Of a stretch of DNA of 64,000 bases, positions 1 to 10,860 are shown one piece after another (position 1 is the stretch's first letter; each line of letters begins with the position of its first letter). Origin of the DNA: Argopecten irradians (Eukaryota; Mollusca; Bivalvia; Pectinida; Pectinidae); contig NC_091134.1 of the NCBI RefSeq assembly GCF_041381155.1, positions 30,881,540 to 30,945,539 of the forward strand. The letters are read 5' to 3'. The translations under genes were made by a program, and so were the position numbers. Below the pieces are notes generated by a model. It did not search any database, was not told the origin of the DNA, and saw only the letters and a program-made list of their open reading frames with translations.

Positions 1-126
1 CACAGGAGCTTTGTGTTTGTGAACTGCCCGTGACGTTGGGCGACAACCGATTTTCCTTTGATATCCGCCAGCACAGCCTTTGATGTATCCTGCAGATGTG
101 AGAGTTATCGCCTTACGTGCTGTCAT
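1..126 (-). CDS. possible 5' end of a minus-strand reading frame, cut by the window edge
   Basis: An ATG on the minus strand (complement of 124-126) opens a frame that stays open for 42 codons to the window edge. The predicted peptide is basic, beginning MTARKAITLTSAGYIKG. I do not recognise it. On the + strand the same stretch holds only a short stop-bounded frame. It could be the first exon of a divergent gene or chance. The rest of 127-469 shows nothing recognisable. Confidence 0.18.
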   Translation of the reverse strand, partial: MTARKAITLTSAGYIKGCAGGYQRKIGCRPTSRAVHKHKAPV

Positions 127-469
127 TTCATGAGCTATCTTATTTTTTTAATGAAAATATAAGACATTTCTTTGAAATCTCACGTCCTTAAAGCAAACTA
201 AACGTTGTGAAATTTAATCAACTTAACATTGGTGTTTCATTTGACTCAATAACTTTAAGACAAGTATTTGTTGGGAAAAAGGGATTTTATTCCTGGTTCA
301 TAGGCGTCTCGTGTGGTGTTTAATAATGAAAGCGACAGTGACGAATCCTTCCCACCTATAAATCCTTGTCATAGTAGTATACAGGGAATATTATATTATT
401 TAGGGCTGTAAGGTTTAGTTGATCAGTCACAGGTAATTGATTACTTTACTAATTGATTATTAAATCACT

Positions 470-2648
470 TTAAAGATGCTCCACCACCAACAAATGTTAT
501 TTTGCATTTGAATTGCCTGCAGCTGTATCAAAAACAGGAGCCATTTACAGAAGAAGTGTACTTTAAACAGTTACCACCATTGAAAAGTTTGAGGTTCTTG
601 TTTTAATTCAAGATGCTAAAAAATAATTAATTGCATCCCGAAAAATTTCCATTACACTATATGCCCTATATGGAATTAAGTGCTTTTTTGCGCATACACC
701 AAAAGTAAAATATATTTTTTATATGCATTTTTAGCCCACCATCATCAGACGGTGGGCTATTCAAATCGCCCTGCGTCCGTAGTCCGTCGTCAGTCGTCCG
801 TCCGTAAACAATGCTTGTTATCACTATTTCTTAAAAACTGCTGCAGGAATTTTGTTCAAACTTCACATGGAGGGTCCCCTTGGTCCGTATTTGTGCCATA
901 CAGATTTTGAGGCTGATCGGAAAAACAAGATGGCCGCCAGACAGCCATCTTTGATTTTAGCAGTTGAAGTTTGTTATCGATATTTCTTGAGAACTACTGA
1001 AGGGATTTTGTTCAAACTTCACATGGAGGTTACCCTTGGTCCCTAGTTGTGCCATACAGATTTTGAGGCTGATCGGAAAAACAAGATGGCCGCCAGGCAG
1101 CCATCTTTGATTTTGGCAGTTGAAGTTTGTTATCGATATTTCTTGAGAACTACTGAAGGGATTTTGTTCAAACTTCACATGGAGGTTACCCTTGGTCCCT
1201 AGTTGTGCCATACAGATTTTGAGGCTGATCGGAAAAACCAGATGGCCGCCAGGCAGCCATCTTTGATTTTGGCAGTTGAAGTTTGTTATCGATATTTCTT
1301 GAGAACTACTGAAGGGATTTTGTTCAAACTTCACATGGAGGTTACCCTTGGTCCCTAGTTGTGCCATACAGATTTTGAGGCTGATCGGAAAAACAAGATG
1401 GCCGCCAGGCAGCCATCTTTGGTTTTGGTAGTTAAAGTTTGTTATCGATATTTCTTGAGAACTACAGTAGGGATTTTGTTCAAAATTCACATGGAGGTTA
1501 CCCTTGGTCCCTATTTGTGCCATACAGATTTTGAGGGTGATCGGAAAAACAAGATGGCGGCCAGGCAGCCATCTTTGATTTTGGCAGTTGAAGTTTGTCA
1601 TTGATATTTCTTGAGAACTACTGAAGGAATTTTATTCAAACTTCACATGGAGGTTACCCTTGGTCCCTATTTGTGCCATACAGATTTTGAGGCTGATAGG
1701 AAAAACAAGATGGCCGCCAGGCGGCCATCTTGGATTTTGATAGTTAAGGTTTGATATCCCCATTTCTCATAAAGTGCTGAAGGGATCTTTCTCAAATTTA
1801 ATATGTAGGTTCCCCTAGGGCCCTTGTTGTGCATATTGCATTTTTGGACAAAACGATGAACAAGATGGCCGCCAGGCCGCCATCTTGGATTTTGATGGTT
1901 AAAGTTTGTTATGGCTATTTCTCAGATTGTAATGAAGGGATCTGTCTCAAATTTGATATGTAGGTTCCCCTAGGGCCCTAGTTGTGTATATTGCATTTTG
2001 GGACCGATCGGTCAACAAGATGCCTGCCAGGCAGCCATCTTGGATTTTGTTATTCAAAGTTTGTTATCGCTATTTCTCAGAAAGTACTGAAGGGATTTGT
2101 CTCAAAATTCATATGTAGGTTCCCCTAGGGCCCTAGTTGTGCATATTGTGATTTGGGACCGATTGGTCAACAAAATTGCTGCCAGGCAGCCATCTTGGAT
2201 TTTTATATTCAAAGTTTGTTATCGCTATTTCTCAGAAAGTATTGAATGGATCTTTCTCAAATGTAGGTTCCCCTAGGGCCCTAGTTGTGCATATTGTGAT
2301 TTGGGACCGATTGATCAACAAGATGGCCGCCAAGGAGTCATCTTGGATTTTGATAGTTGAAGTTTGTTACCGCTATTTCTCAAAAGGTACTGAAGCGATC
2401 TGTCTCAAATTTTATATGTAGTATGTTTGAAAAAGTTTAAAAAATAGAGAAAAGATCCATCTTTCCTTTGTCAGATATAGATCATTCTTTGGTGGGCGCC
2501 AAGATCCCTCTGGGATCTCTTGTTGTGTTAGTTAGACACATATACCGATTATACATCAATTATTGTTCAAATGATGGGTATCATTTATGCTCTATTAGAC
2601 GGTAGAGCATCTTTATTTATGCTCTATTAGGCGGTAGAGCATCTTTAA
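470..2648. mobile_element. MITE with AAAGATGCTCCACC-type ends, split by a Helitron-like insertion
   Basis: The left end (TTAAAGATGCTCCACC) and right end (GGTAGAGCATCTTTA) are inverted repeats of each other. The body matches the uninterrupted copy at 28306-28670, for instance the shared stretch around 'ATTAATTGCATCCCG' and later 'CAATTATTGTTCAAATGA'. Between these halves lies the Helitron-like element of 733-2524, so the MITE is the older insertion. The right end carries a short duplication of its last 38 or so bases. There is no coding capacity; it is a non-autonomous DNA transposon of undetermined superfamily. Confidence 0.72.
733..2524 (+). mobile_element. Helitron-like non-autonomous element (pearl/HINE type), family A, with about ten tandem units
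   Basis: It begins with a terminal hairpin (AGCCCACC, loop, GGTGGGCT), followed by a GTCCGTCC-like stretch. It then runs through about ten tandem units: six of about 156 bp, then more diverged units of about 150 bp. It ends with GGTGGGCG, which is complementary to the 5' terminus, then a small hairpin (AGATCCC-TCT-GGGATCT) and CTTGTT. No target-site duplication is seen. This matches the known layout of Helentron-associated elements in bivalves: a 5' end complementary to a subterminal 3' site, tandem core and 3' hairpin. The long minus-strand frame at 957-1601 is an artefact of 156 being a multiple of three. It sits inside the MITE of 470-2648. Confidence 0.75.
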
Positions 2649-2794
2649 TTGAAGCAAATTGAAGGTAATTATTGTCTCATTAGGAAATTGTGGAATTTTC
2701 CCATGTTGTCTCGTTAAGTATATATCCGCCTTTTTTTTTTTAATAGCACCTACCTTATATAGGTCTACCAATAAATAACAATAGATTGTTCAAT

Positions 2795-3175
2795 GATGGG
2801 TGCCAAGATCTATGTGGGATCTCATAGATATATTTGAATATACTTGACAATATTTCATACCTTAGATCATGGCAATTTACAGTAAATGTTTTGAAAATAT
2901 TTCTTGAGTATAAATATATGAAAATTAAATTTATCATTTAAATAGCAATTTGTATGCTACTTTTTGACCCACCATCTGAAGATGGTTTCTAGGCCTTTAA
3001 AATCGCCATTCAACTATGGTACATCTCTCTGCCCCTCTGTTAACAATTCTTGTCACCTCTATTTCTAAAGAAAGTATGGAAGGAATCCTCAAATTTATAT
3101 ATATAGATCCCTCTAGGACCCTACATTGTAGTTGTGCATATTGCATTTTGAGACCAATTTGTTAGTAAGATGGCA
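2795..3175 (+). repeat. eroded fragments of the family A Helitron-like element
   Basis: Positions 2797-2826 (GGTGCCAAGATCTATGTGGG) resemble the 3' terminus of the family A element. Positions 2966-3175 resemble its 5' hairpin and first tandem unit, including the 'AACAATTCTTGTCACCTCTA' start and 'GATGGC'. The fragments are diverged and incomplete, so they are older than the copy at 733-2524. Confidence 0.5.
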
Positions 3176-3230
3176 AAATTGAAATTGTATATAATTATAA
3201 CTCTGCTATGGGTTTTTTTTCGTAATACAG

Positions 3231-6200
3231 GAGGATGTCGACAGCTTCATGCAGAGACCTAGTAACGAATCAGCAGAAGTAGTTCTAAAGAGGTTAGATG
3301 AGCAGCATAACAAATACAAGTTCATGGAATACAACCTCAACACAAAGAAGGCCAGGTAATATTTCAAGTGTTACTGACACACAACTTGTTTGTACCACCT
3401 TACATGATCGTATATTTGATTTAACGTATAGGTAATATTATGAACATACCATTAATTAATTAATAAAAGTACCTTATGCAGAGTCCACTCTGAAGTTAGA
3501 ACGAATATACGTACCCGGCCTACTGTACCTTTCAGCCTGGTACGAATTGGTCCCTATGTGTCGTAGTGGAGCACTGCCTCCGAAAATCACTCGGGCACAA
3601 TTTTCTATACTTTTTTGTAGGTTTCCAATTATTTTAAACATATACATGCATTTATATATCATTTTTGTCCAAAAGAAACATAACGACCATTCTTAATATC
3701 TACTTTACCACTCTTAAGACGTCAAATTCATATTTTGTAGACTTGCCGTATAATTTTCCTTCGAAAAGACCATCATATTTATATGTGAAAAAAAACCCAA
3801 TGTCTCGCTGTGAATTTGATATTTCATACGGTTCAGTTTTATTGCCTAGTGGGTAAGTGATATCAAACAAGTAAGATAGAATGCATACAGACGTTTTAAT
3901 AATGGTTTACACAAGCATTTCTTGCTCCATTAGCAGTAATAGGCACCAATTGTAGCTCTAAAAACGACACCATTATCGGTCTAAAAGTCTTTTGAGCTAC
4001 AATGTTGCAGTTACTCTGAAGTATGCTATTTGCACCGATACAGATATTTTATTTGCGTGTCACCTTTTCTAATGTATCATTCATATGTAATCTAAAGTTA
4101 ATAAGAAAAAAAAATGTTTTATTATTTTCAGGTTAAAGTCTCAGATTCCAGATATAAAAACCTCTTTAGACATAGTAAAACATCTACAATCAAGAAAGGT
4201 GAGTTATTTCCCCTTATTTTATAAGTATAATATTTTTTTCAAATCTTGAAACCTGCAAATAGCTGGCAACAAGCAGAAAGGGGAGCTAACTTGATTTAAT
4301 AGCAGAGTAAATAGTTAACTACAGAGTAAATACTGTTAAACTTTTTTTTGGCTAAAATGTTTGTGACATTTCAGGATTCCACGGACCCAGTAGAGACAAG
4401 GTTTTTACTATCAGATCAGGTGTATGCTAAAGCGAAAATTCCACCCACAGAAAAAGTGTGTTTATGGTTAGGGGTAAGTACCTATTCTTCTAATAGTGTC
4501 TTCATTTCTTCATAGAGCAACAACAACCAATTACATGGTTAAGGTATTCTACCTTCTAAAGAAAAAAATGAAATAAATTATGAAACCAACAAAAAAATAA
4601 GAAAATGTTTGAAAATGTATTTCAGGATAGTAATGAAAATATATCAACCATTGCATGCAAAAGCTTATTATGTGCATCTTGTCATTTATTGATTTATTAG
4701 AGAGTTGGACTTGAGATGGGTATAAGCTTTGAAGATGGTTTGATTTCTCTTTGCCTTGAAATTTTTAAAGATATTGTTACATAGTAATTTAATGTTGTAA
4801 CTGATAGTGTTGGACCGATTCTCAATTTTAATTGATGATCGATCAATTATGATTTTTTTAAAGACTTTCACTTATCAATTATAAAAATTAACTTTTGCTT
4901 ATCTTATGCTGTTCTGAACCTTTAATATGTAATATATATACAGTCGAGACTGTCTTATGTGACTTTCCAAGGGACCATCACAAAAAAGTCACATAAGACA
5001 GGGAGTCACTTAAGGCAGTCCAAGTTCATCCGCAACATCACTGTACAAAAATCTGTCTTTAATTGTCTGTAAATTTATTCTTCATTATAAATATATCAAT
5101 TACTTGATTTAAAAAAAACCTCAAAATTAATAATAGATTTTTTTTTAAATGATTTAAAAAAAATTTTTTAATTAAAAATCATTTAGATCTAGTTATAAGT
5201 TACAAGCAGGCATACATTGATGCTTGGTTTTAAACTTTGTTCAAGAAAAAAATTCTATCTGGAGGGGTTCAATTTTGGGTTAAAAATCTCATTTTTTTTG
5301 CAATTAAAAAAATTGTATTTCAGGCTTGAAAAAAAAAAATACAAAAATCACACTTGTCAGAAAACAACCATTGCAAAACAATTGCAGATGTTGTGTAAAT
5401 TAAAAAACATTACTGTACAGTAGAGGTACCATTTTAAAACCTGGGCTTTATTTTGATGAATTTTACAAATCTACCGTAGTCTACACTGCTACCAAATGGC
5501 GGCCATTACAGAAGCCCAAGTCGTGTGCATGTTTTGTTTTTACTAGACTTTTTGGTGTTATGAGAAACTTTTGAAGAAAAATATAGGGTTTCTGACTATG
5601 GGATGGCAGTTATAATGACTGTTTACTCATATCAAAGAACGAAATTATGTTTGGTCGTAAATGCCATGTACAAAACAAGAAGAGAGTAACCCACGCCAAG
5701 CCATAGGATGATACGGTAGGCAAAATAAAACATGCCGATTTATTTAATGTGTTCCGTTATTAATTGTCAATGTTGGCCATTGTTTAGTATTGAGAGATAT
5801 TTGAATGATATCTAGCCTTTTTAATTGTTTATAAGGCAAAAATTTTGTGGAAAAAAACGATCTTTCATGATCCGTCAAAACTGGTTACACAGTAATGTAC
5901 TCTTATCGTAGTCAACAGTCGATGTTTAGTTCGATGTTCACACCTCTTTATCTATCATAATTATGGCCTCAGGCGAATGAAAAGTCGCTCAAGACAGACT
6001 TTTTATGATGTTTGGGTTGTAAAAACATGGTCGCTTGTCACGTAAGACAGGGAGTCGCTGAAAACAGACCCATTATATAGCAAAATACGTTGGGGGGTCT
6101 CAAGTAAGGTCACATAAGACAGGGAGTCGCTACATACAGGAGGTCGCTCAGACAGTCTCGACTGTATGTGCAAAACCACCTTTCAAAATGCTTCAGACAT

Positions 6201-8111
6201 ATTAGATACACAATAATTCAAATTTGAATTAAAGAAAAAAAAAATACTTCAATTCATACTGCTCTTTCATTTTTCTTACTTTTTTTCTGGGATATTAAAA
6301 GGTTTTATGAAAAAGATAATTAGTAGGTTGTCCAAAACTGATCATCAATTGTGCTTTTACAACGATTCCCAACACTAGTAACTGAAATTATGAATAAGTC
6401 TTATAGAGCTGCTATTGTGGCCAAGGATTAATTTCTTCTGTTACGTCATTTCCTGCTATTTGAAATGTTTAAAGTTTGATAAATTATATGCCAATCCATA
6501 AATGTTTGATTAATTTCTTTTTTTCAGGCTAATGTAATGTTGGAGTACACAATCGATGATGCTACAAGTTTGCTAGAAAAGAACTTAGAAGCAGCAACCA
6601 AAAACCTAACACAAGTTGACGATGATTTAAGTTATATTAGAGACCAAACGACAACGTTAGAAGTCAGTATCCTTTTACCAAAAGTTAACTATGTGTCTGT
6701 GTATTCAAGTTTGTGGTAGAATTATTTGACAAAATTGTCAATCTGGTTAGAAATTTAACCAAGATCTGCCTTCAGTGACCATAAATGTCTTCAGATACAT
6801 AGAAGGTATGGAAGCTTTATAGAAGAGTAAACCAAGAGAGATTACAGATTCGCTGCTTGAATGTTAGTAAACTAATTTAAATTCATTTATCTACAATGAT
6901 TGTAGCAACACAAAAAGTTTCAAGTCTTTAATTATCATCTCTTTTGACTCGTCAGCAGTTATGCATTGGGAAGTGGGTAGTCCGCTAAACCTGCCTATAT
7001 TATTAGGTTTTTTTTTTTTTTTTTTGCCTAATATATAGTCAGCTCACGGTACCTCTTAAAAAAGTGAAAATGTAGGCCAGATTTGGCCTACGCTTCGTCA
7101 GCGGCATATTTCTAATATATCGTCCATGCAATGCCGGAAAAACGTACACATACCTTTTCATTGGGATCTTATGTACTCCACTGCCCCCATGTTACATCCC
7201 ATTTATGAAATTAAACAACTCTGCACAATGAAATACTTCCGAGACCCTTCTATTTCACACATTTGTAATGGCCGCCGTATACACATTTAGTAGAGCAAAC
7301 GGCAGCCAATCAACTTCGCTTCCGGTTTTATTTTTAAAAAACCATGTGTAGTTGAAAGATAAAGAAAATTCTACCGTGTATATGCTACATGTATATGCAA
7401 CGTGAAATCGCAAAAGTGATGCGGTACCAGCAATATAGTCGTGTTCAATTTGAATATTTGACAACATGTTGTGTATGTCGACCATAATTTCACTATAAAA
7501 ACTCTAACTGACTGCATTTTGTTTATCTTTCAACTACACATGTTTTTTAAAAAATAAAACCGGAAGCGAAGTTGATTGGCTGCCGTTTGCTCTACTAAAT
7601 GTGTATACGGCGGCCATTACAAATGTGTGAAATAGAAGGGTCTCGGAAGTATTTCATTGTGCAGAGTTGTTTAATTTCATAAATGGGATGTAACATGGGG
7701 GCAGTGGAGTACATAAGATCCCAATGAATAGGTATGTGTACGTTTTCCCGGCATTGCATGGACGATATATTAGAAATATGCCGCTGACGTAGCGTAGGCC
7801 AAATCTGGCCTACGATTTCACATTTTTAAGAGGTACCGCGAGCTGACTATATTATTAGGCAAAAAAAAAATTGAATTAAAAAAGCCTTATAATATAGGCA
7901 GGTTTAGCGGACTAGGAAGTGGGGACCCCGGGTGGATGTTAAAATCATCTTCATCTTTTGAAATTGAACCAAATTTTGGACTTAATATTTGTCAGTATCA
8001 TTTTGAATGCTTTGTTTGGTATAATTTCCCTAACTGGACTCCTAAGATATGGCACGAGTGTACAATTGGGATGTCAAGAGACGACAGGCAGCGCAGGGAA
8101 CAAAGTCTTAG
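3231..8111 (+). CDS. VBP1: prefoldin subunit 3 (VBP1), exons 2-6, 5' end outside the window
   Basis: Five exons join in frame: 3231-3355, 4132-4198, 4375-4473, 6528-6666 and 8047-8111 (TAG stop 8109-8111), each with AG/GT borders. They give about 164 residues that align end to end with human VBP1: EDVDSFMQRPSN, then LDEQHNKYKFMEYNL, ETRFLLSDQVYAKA, VCLWLGANVMLEY, and the terminal NMARVYNWDVKRR. VBP1 is an alpha-type prefoldin subunit: an N-terminal and a C-terminal coiled coil joined by beta hairpins. It works in the cytosolic prefoldin hexamer that hands unfolded actin and tubulin to the CCT chaperonin. The first exon (about 30 residues in vertebrates) was not found between 1 and 3230 and probably lies upstream. 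The ORF looks functional. Intron 4 (4474-6527) and intron 5 (6667-8046) are swollen by DNA transposons. Confidence 0.95.
3497..4012 (+). mobile_element. non-autonomous element of about 516 bp in VBP1 intron, copy 1
   Basis: Starts TAGAACGAATATACG and ends GAGCTACAATGTTGCAGTTA (last bases shared with the flank), and is flanked by a direct repeat CTCTGAAGT (9 bp; 10 if the ambiguous base is counted) at 3487-3496 and 4013-4022. A second copy is at 25169-25689 with its own, different 9-bp duplication, so both are real insertions. The ends are not clear inverted repeats. Instead there is a subterminal hairpin near the 5' end (CGTACC...GGTACG) and another near the 3' end (TTGTAGCTC...GAGCTACAA). 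No coding capacity. A 9-bp duplication would fit a Mutator-like element, but the superfamily is undecided. Confidence 0.7.
4805..6377. mobile_element. hAT-type MITE in VBP1 intron, interrupted by a Tc1/mariner-type element
   Basis: The ends TAGTGTTGGACCGATTCTC and CGATTCCCAACACTA are imperfect inverted repeats of the form usual for hAT elements. They are flanked by a perfect 8-bp direct repeat GTAACTGA (4797-4804 and 6378-6385), the hAT target-site length. Without the nested element of 4939-6166 it would be about 345 bp with no coding capacity. Confidence 0.8.
4939..6166. mobile_element. Tc1/mariner-type non-autonomous element nested in the hAT MITE
   Basis: Perfect 16-bp terminal inverted repeats ACAGTCGAGACTGTCT / AGACAGTCTCGACTGT (inner bases approximate) are bounded by TA on both sides, the Tc1/mariner target duplication. 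The interior repeats the phrase 'CATAAGACAGGGAGTC' several times near both ends. No transposase frame is visible. It lies in VBP1 intron 4 and is younger than the hAT element around it. Confidence 0.75.
6978..7914. mobile_element. foldback DNA transposon with about 390-bp inverted arms
   Basis: The left arm (about 6978-7368) and right arm (about 7520-7914) are near-perfect inverted copies, separated by roughly 150 bp. The outer ends read TAGTCCGCTAAACCTGCC and the reverse complement, starting and ending in TA. A 109-bp relative sits at 38616-38724. The element fills most of VBP1 intron 5 between the donor at 6667 and the acceptor at 8046. Short frames inside it (for example minus strand 7255-7485) are not genes. 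Confidence 0.8.
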
Positions 8112-10394
8112 TCTACTCTTCCTGTCCATTCTGATGTTTTCCGACCATGCTGAACAACCTGTGAATCTTATTTACAGACTTCAAACTTACCAAATAATAT
8201 CAAATCTTTCAGAACAGTGTTCAAAGAAACTTGACTGCTTCTGAAAAGGGAGATAATTCATCTATTCCCAGCAAAAATTATTTTCAATAATTGCCAAGAT
8301 TGATATGTTATGAAATCCAGATATCAGCTGTAGCCTTTGATATTTCAGCGAAAAAAGTTTGAAGTTATTTCAGAATTAATATTACTTGATAGGAAATACA
8401 GAAAAGGACAATGTTTTCTTCATTAGTTTGAACATTTGCTTTTTTATCTCCATATTCACCTATTAAAATGAATGCATAGCAATGTACACTGTAGTTCTAC
8501 TACTAGCCTATAACACTATCAGAGTTGACTTACTTACAGATTTATTTTCTTTCTTTGGAAAAATCTTTTAGGGTAAAAAGTATAAAAAGATTATATCTCA
8601 TTAGTAAGATGAGCAAACCTAGGTTTTCCAGTTCCTGAAGTGAATTGATTCTATTTCTAAGAAATCAGTATTGATTCGTGGGATGAACACTTATTTGATT
8701 CATTATTGCATTGTACTGTTTCCTGCTTAATAGTGCTCGTAACATTTTAATAAACAAGTAAGTGCAATAGATCATTTGTATTATTACTTCTCATTTAGAA
8801 TAATACAAGTTTCTGCTTTCACTTAAAAATGAACAGAAAAAACAGCATTTAAAATTGAAAAAAGAAATCAGCTTTGCTACAGCATGTAATTATCAAACTA
8901 AGAGCAACTTTCAGTAGTGTTTAATGGTCTGGCAGTAATTAATGATTATGAACAAAATGTCTTTTATATTTCATAATCTTGAAAATAATCCTTTGTATTA
9001 TATACTCAGTATATCTCTTGTGATGTTCGTTAAGATATGAATATAAAGACCACTGAAATAAAAACTTACTTAAGTGGAATAGATTTTCAGTGTGTTTTTT
9101 TTCCTTGGTTTATATAAAATTAGGGGTATTAATGTTGGTTTTGTTGTATTGTCAGTTTATTTGCCCATCTGTTAGACTTCCATTTCTCTGGAATTTACTT
9201 CAAATTAAAGTCTTTAACAACTTGGGCAAGTCTTATTGCCAGTTTTTGTCCGACATTTTTGAATGGAGTTATGGCCCTTATCTATCACTTTGTTGAGATA
9301 AGGACATTTACACATATTACATCATCAAAAAGTTTACTAAGAGCAAGCATGAAACATGGTGAATAAGGTCATATTGTTTATAATCAGATAAGATAAGCTA
9401 TTTGATTATTTTAAGAAAAAGAGAGATTGAAAAAAAAGCAACATGAATAAAAAGTATTAAAAAAAAATGAACCAATAATTAATATATAATTGACCCTGGG
9501 AGTACAAGTATTGCCTTTTCCATTAGGAGTCAAATTCTGTACGATTTCATCTTATTCTTCAGGAGTTTGTTACTGAACACTAGATCCTATACTGTACATG
9601 TCCTTGGTTTCTCCATCAGTAATTTACTGGAAAGGCAAAGTCTCTTTGGGATAATTCCAATCCTGATCTCCCTCTGTCAGGAACTATGTAGCCCATGTGT
9701 GTTTAGCACTTACTATACTGATTTATACAAAAATGAAGAATAAAAACCACTTCTGTAACTCCAAAGGTATATGTCACGACAAAATCAGCTTCTTTGGCAG
9801 TTTAGGAGTTGTGGACTTTTTTTATTGTCATACATAACGAGGAGTGCTAGAAAGGAATCTTAATGTGAAAATTTAATTCTAATGTCAACAAGGTCATATG
9901 ATCAACAAATGACTGAATCTTACATTTAAGTGCATTGCAATTTTTTCTGCTTATAAGGTATATATATACATCTCGGAATGCCTTACTTTCTTTAGTGAGA
10001 ACTGGGAAAAGTAGAAGTACACTGAAAGGACACTCCTCATCATTGGCCCTCAATTTTCACTTTTGATGTTGATATTTCTATGAATGTGAACACAGGGACT
10101 TGAGAATAGGTTTGAGTTTACATATATATATATTTGGACCTATCATCAGATTCCTTTCATCATTCTCAGATATTAGGGTCATCATTAATCAAAATCGGTT
10201 AAATCATACCTTTATAACACATAACGTTAGAGATATTATTTTTATCGACCTTTCATAAATGTAAACTGTAAGCAATTTTAGGTCCATGTGATTGTGTTCA
10301 CCACTGTGTGTATCAATCAATTGTGCGTCCCAGAAGGTGATAATTTTACCATTAATATATAAATGTATTCAATGAATGTCATCGTTTCGTTCTG
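8112..10394 (+). other. VBP1 3' flank and intergenic stretch
   Basis: Two AATAAA hexamers, at 8749-8754 and 9057-9062, are candidate polyadenylation signals for VBP1. The rest is AT-rich; I see no gene, clear repeat or conserved frame in it. Confidence 0.5.
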
Positions 10395-10664
10395 TGCTAT
10401 TTTGAATTGGGGAACCCCAAACCTACTGGCTACTTTCGGTTTGTATGTACTTTATATTGGGTGAGGTCACGATTGACGAAACCGGAAGTCGATGTTACGT
10501 TTACGGAAGGAATGTACATACTAGTCAACAATATCTACGCGAAGATGGGAGAATGATATAGGACACGTGGTTTCGATGATGATCGTATACAATGATATAC
10601 ATATACTATTATCTAGTCCAACGTGCACTGTTTGAGGATTAGGCCTACATGTTGATCCGATGAG
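10395..10664 (+). promoter_or_regulatory. probable promoter and noncoding first exon of the NB-ARC gene
   Basis: This patch is richer in CpG than its surroundings. It holds ACCGGAAGT at 10481-10489, a consensus ETS/GABP site common in TATA-less animal promoters, and a CACGTG E-box at 10563-10570 or so. It ends in GATGAG|GTAAGA at 10664/10665, a near-consensus 5' splice site. An acceptor at 13827-13828 precedes the first coding ATG at 13880, so a noncoding exon ending at 10664 spliced to 13829 is plausible. Inferred only; there is no transcript evidence here. Confidence 0.4.
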
Positions 10665-10860
10665 GTAAGATGTGTGTAACCCATCTGTTTCCGTTTGAAG
10701 CTGATGCCATGGTTTGATATTTTCAACGATGGCTTGACTAAATCGTCTGGTTACAATTGTAATACAAATCTTTCGAAATGTTTAAGTTTGGTGTCAAGGC
10801 CATTGATAATGAAAACATGGGTTTGGCGTGGATTACTGTAGTCTATATATTTCCATGTAT

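Noticed and set aside
957-1601. 214-codon minus-strand frame with a 52-residue repeat
   Set aside because: The DNA unit is 156 bp, a multiple of three, so a frame stays open by arithmetic across the tandem units of a Helitron-like element.
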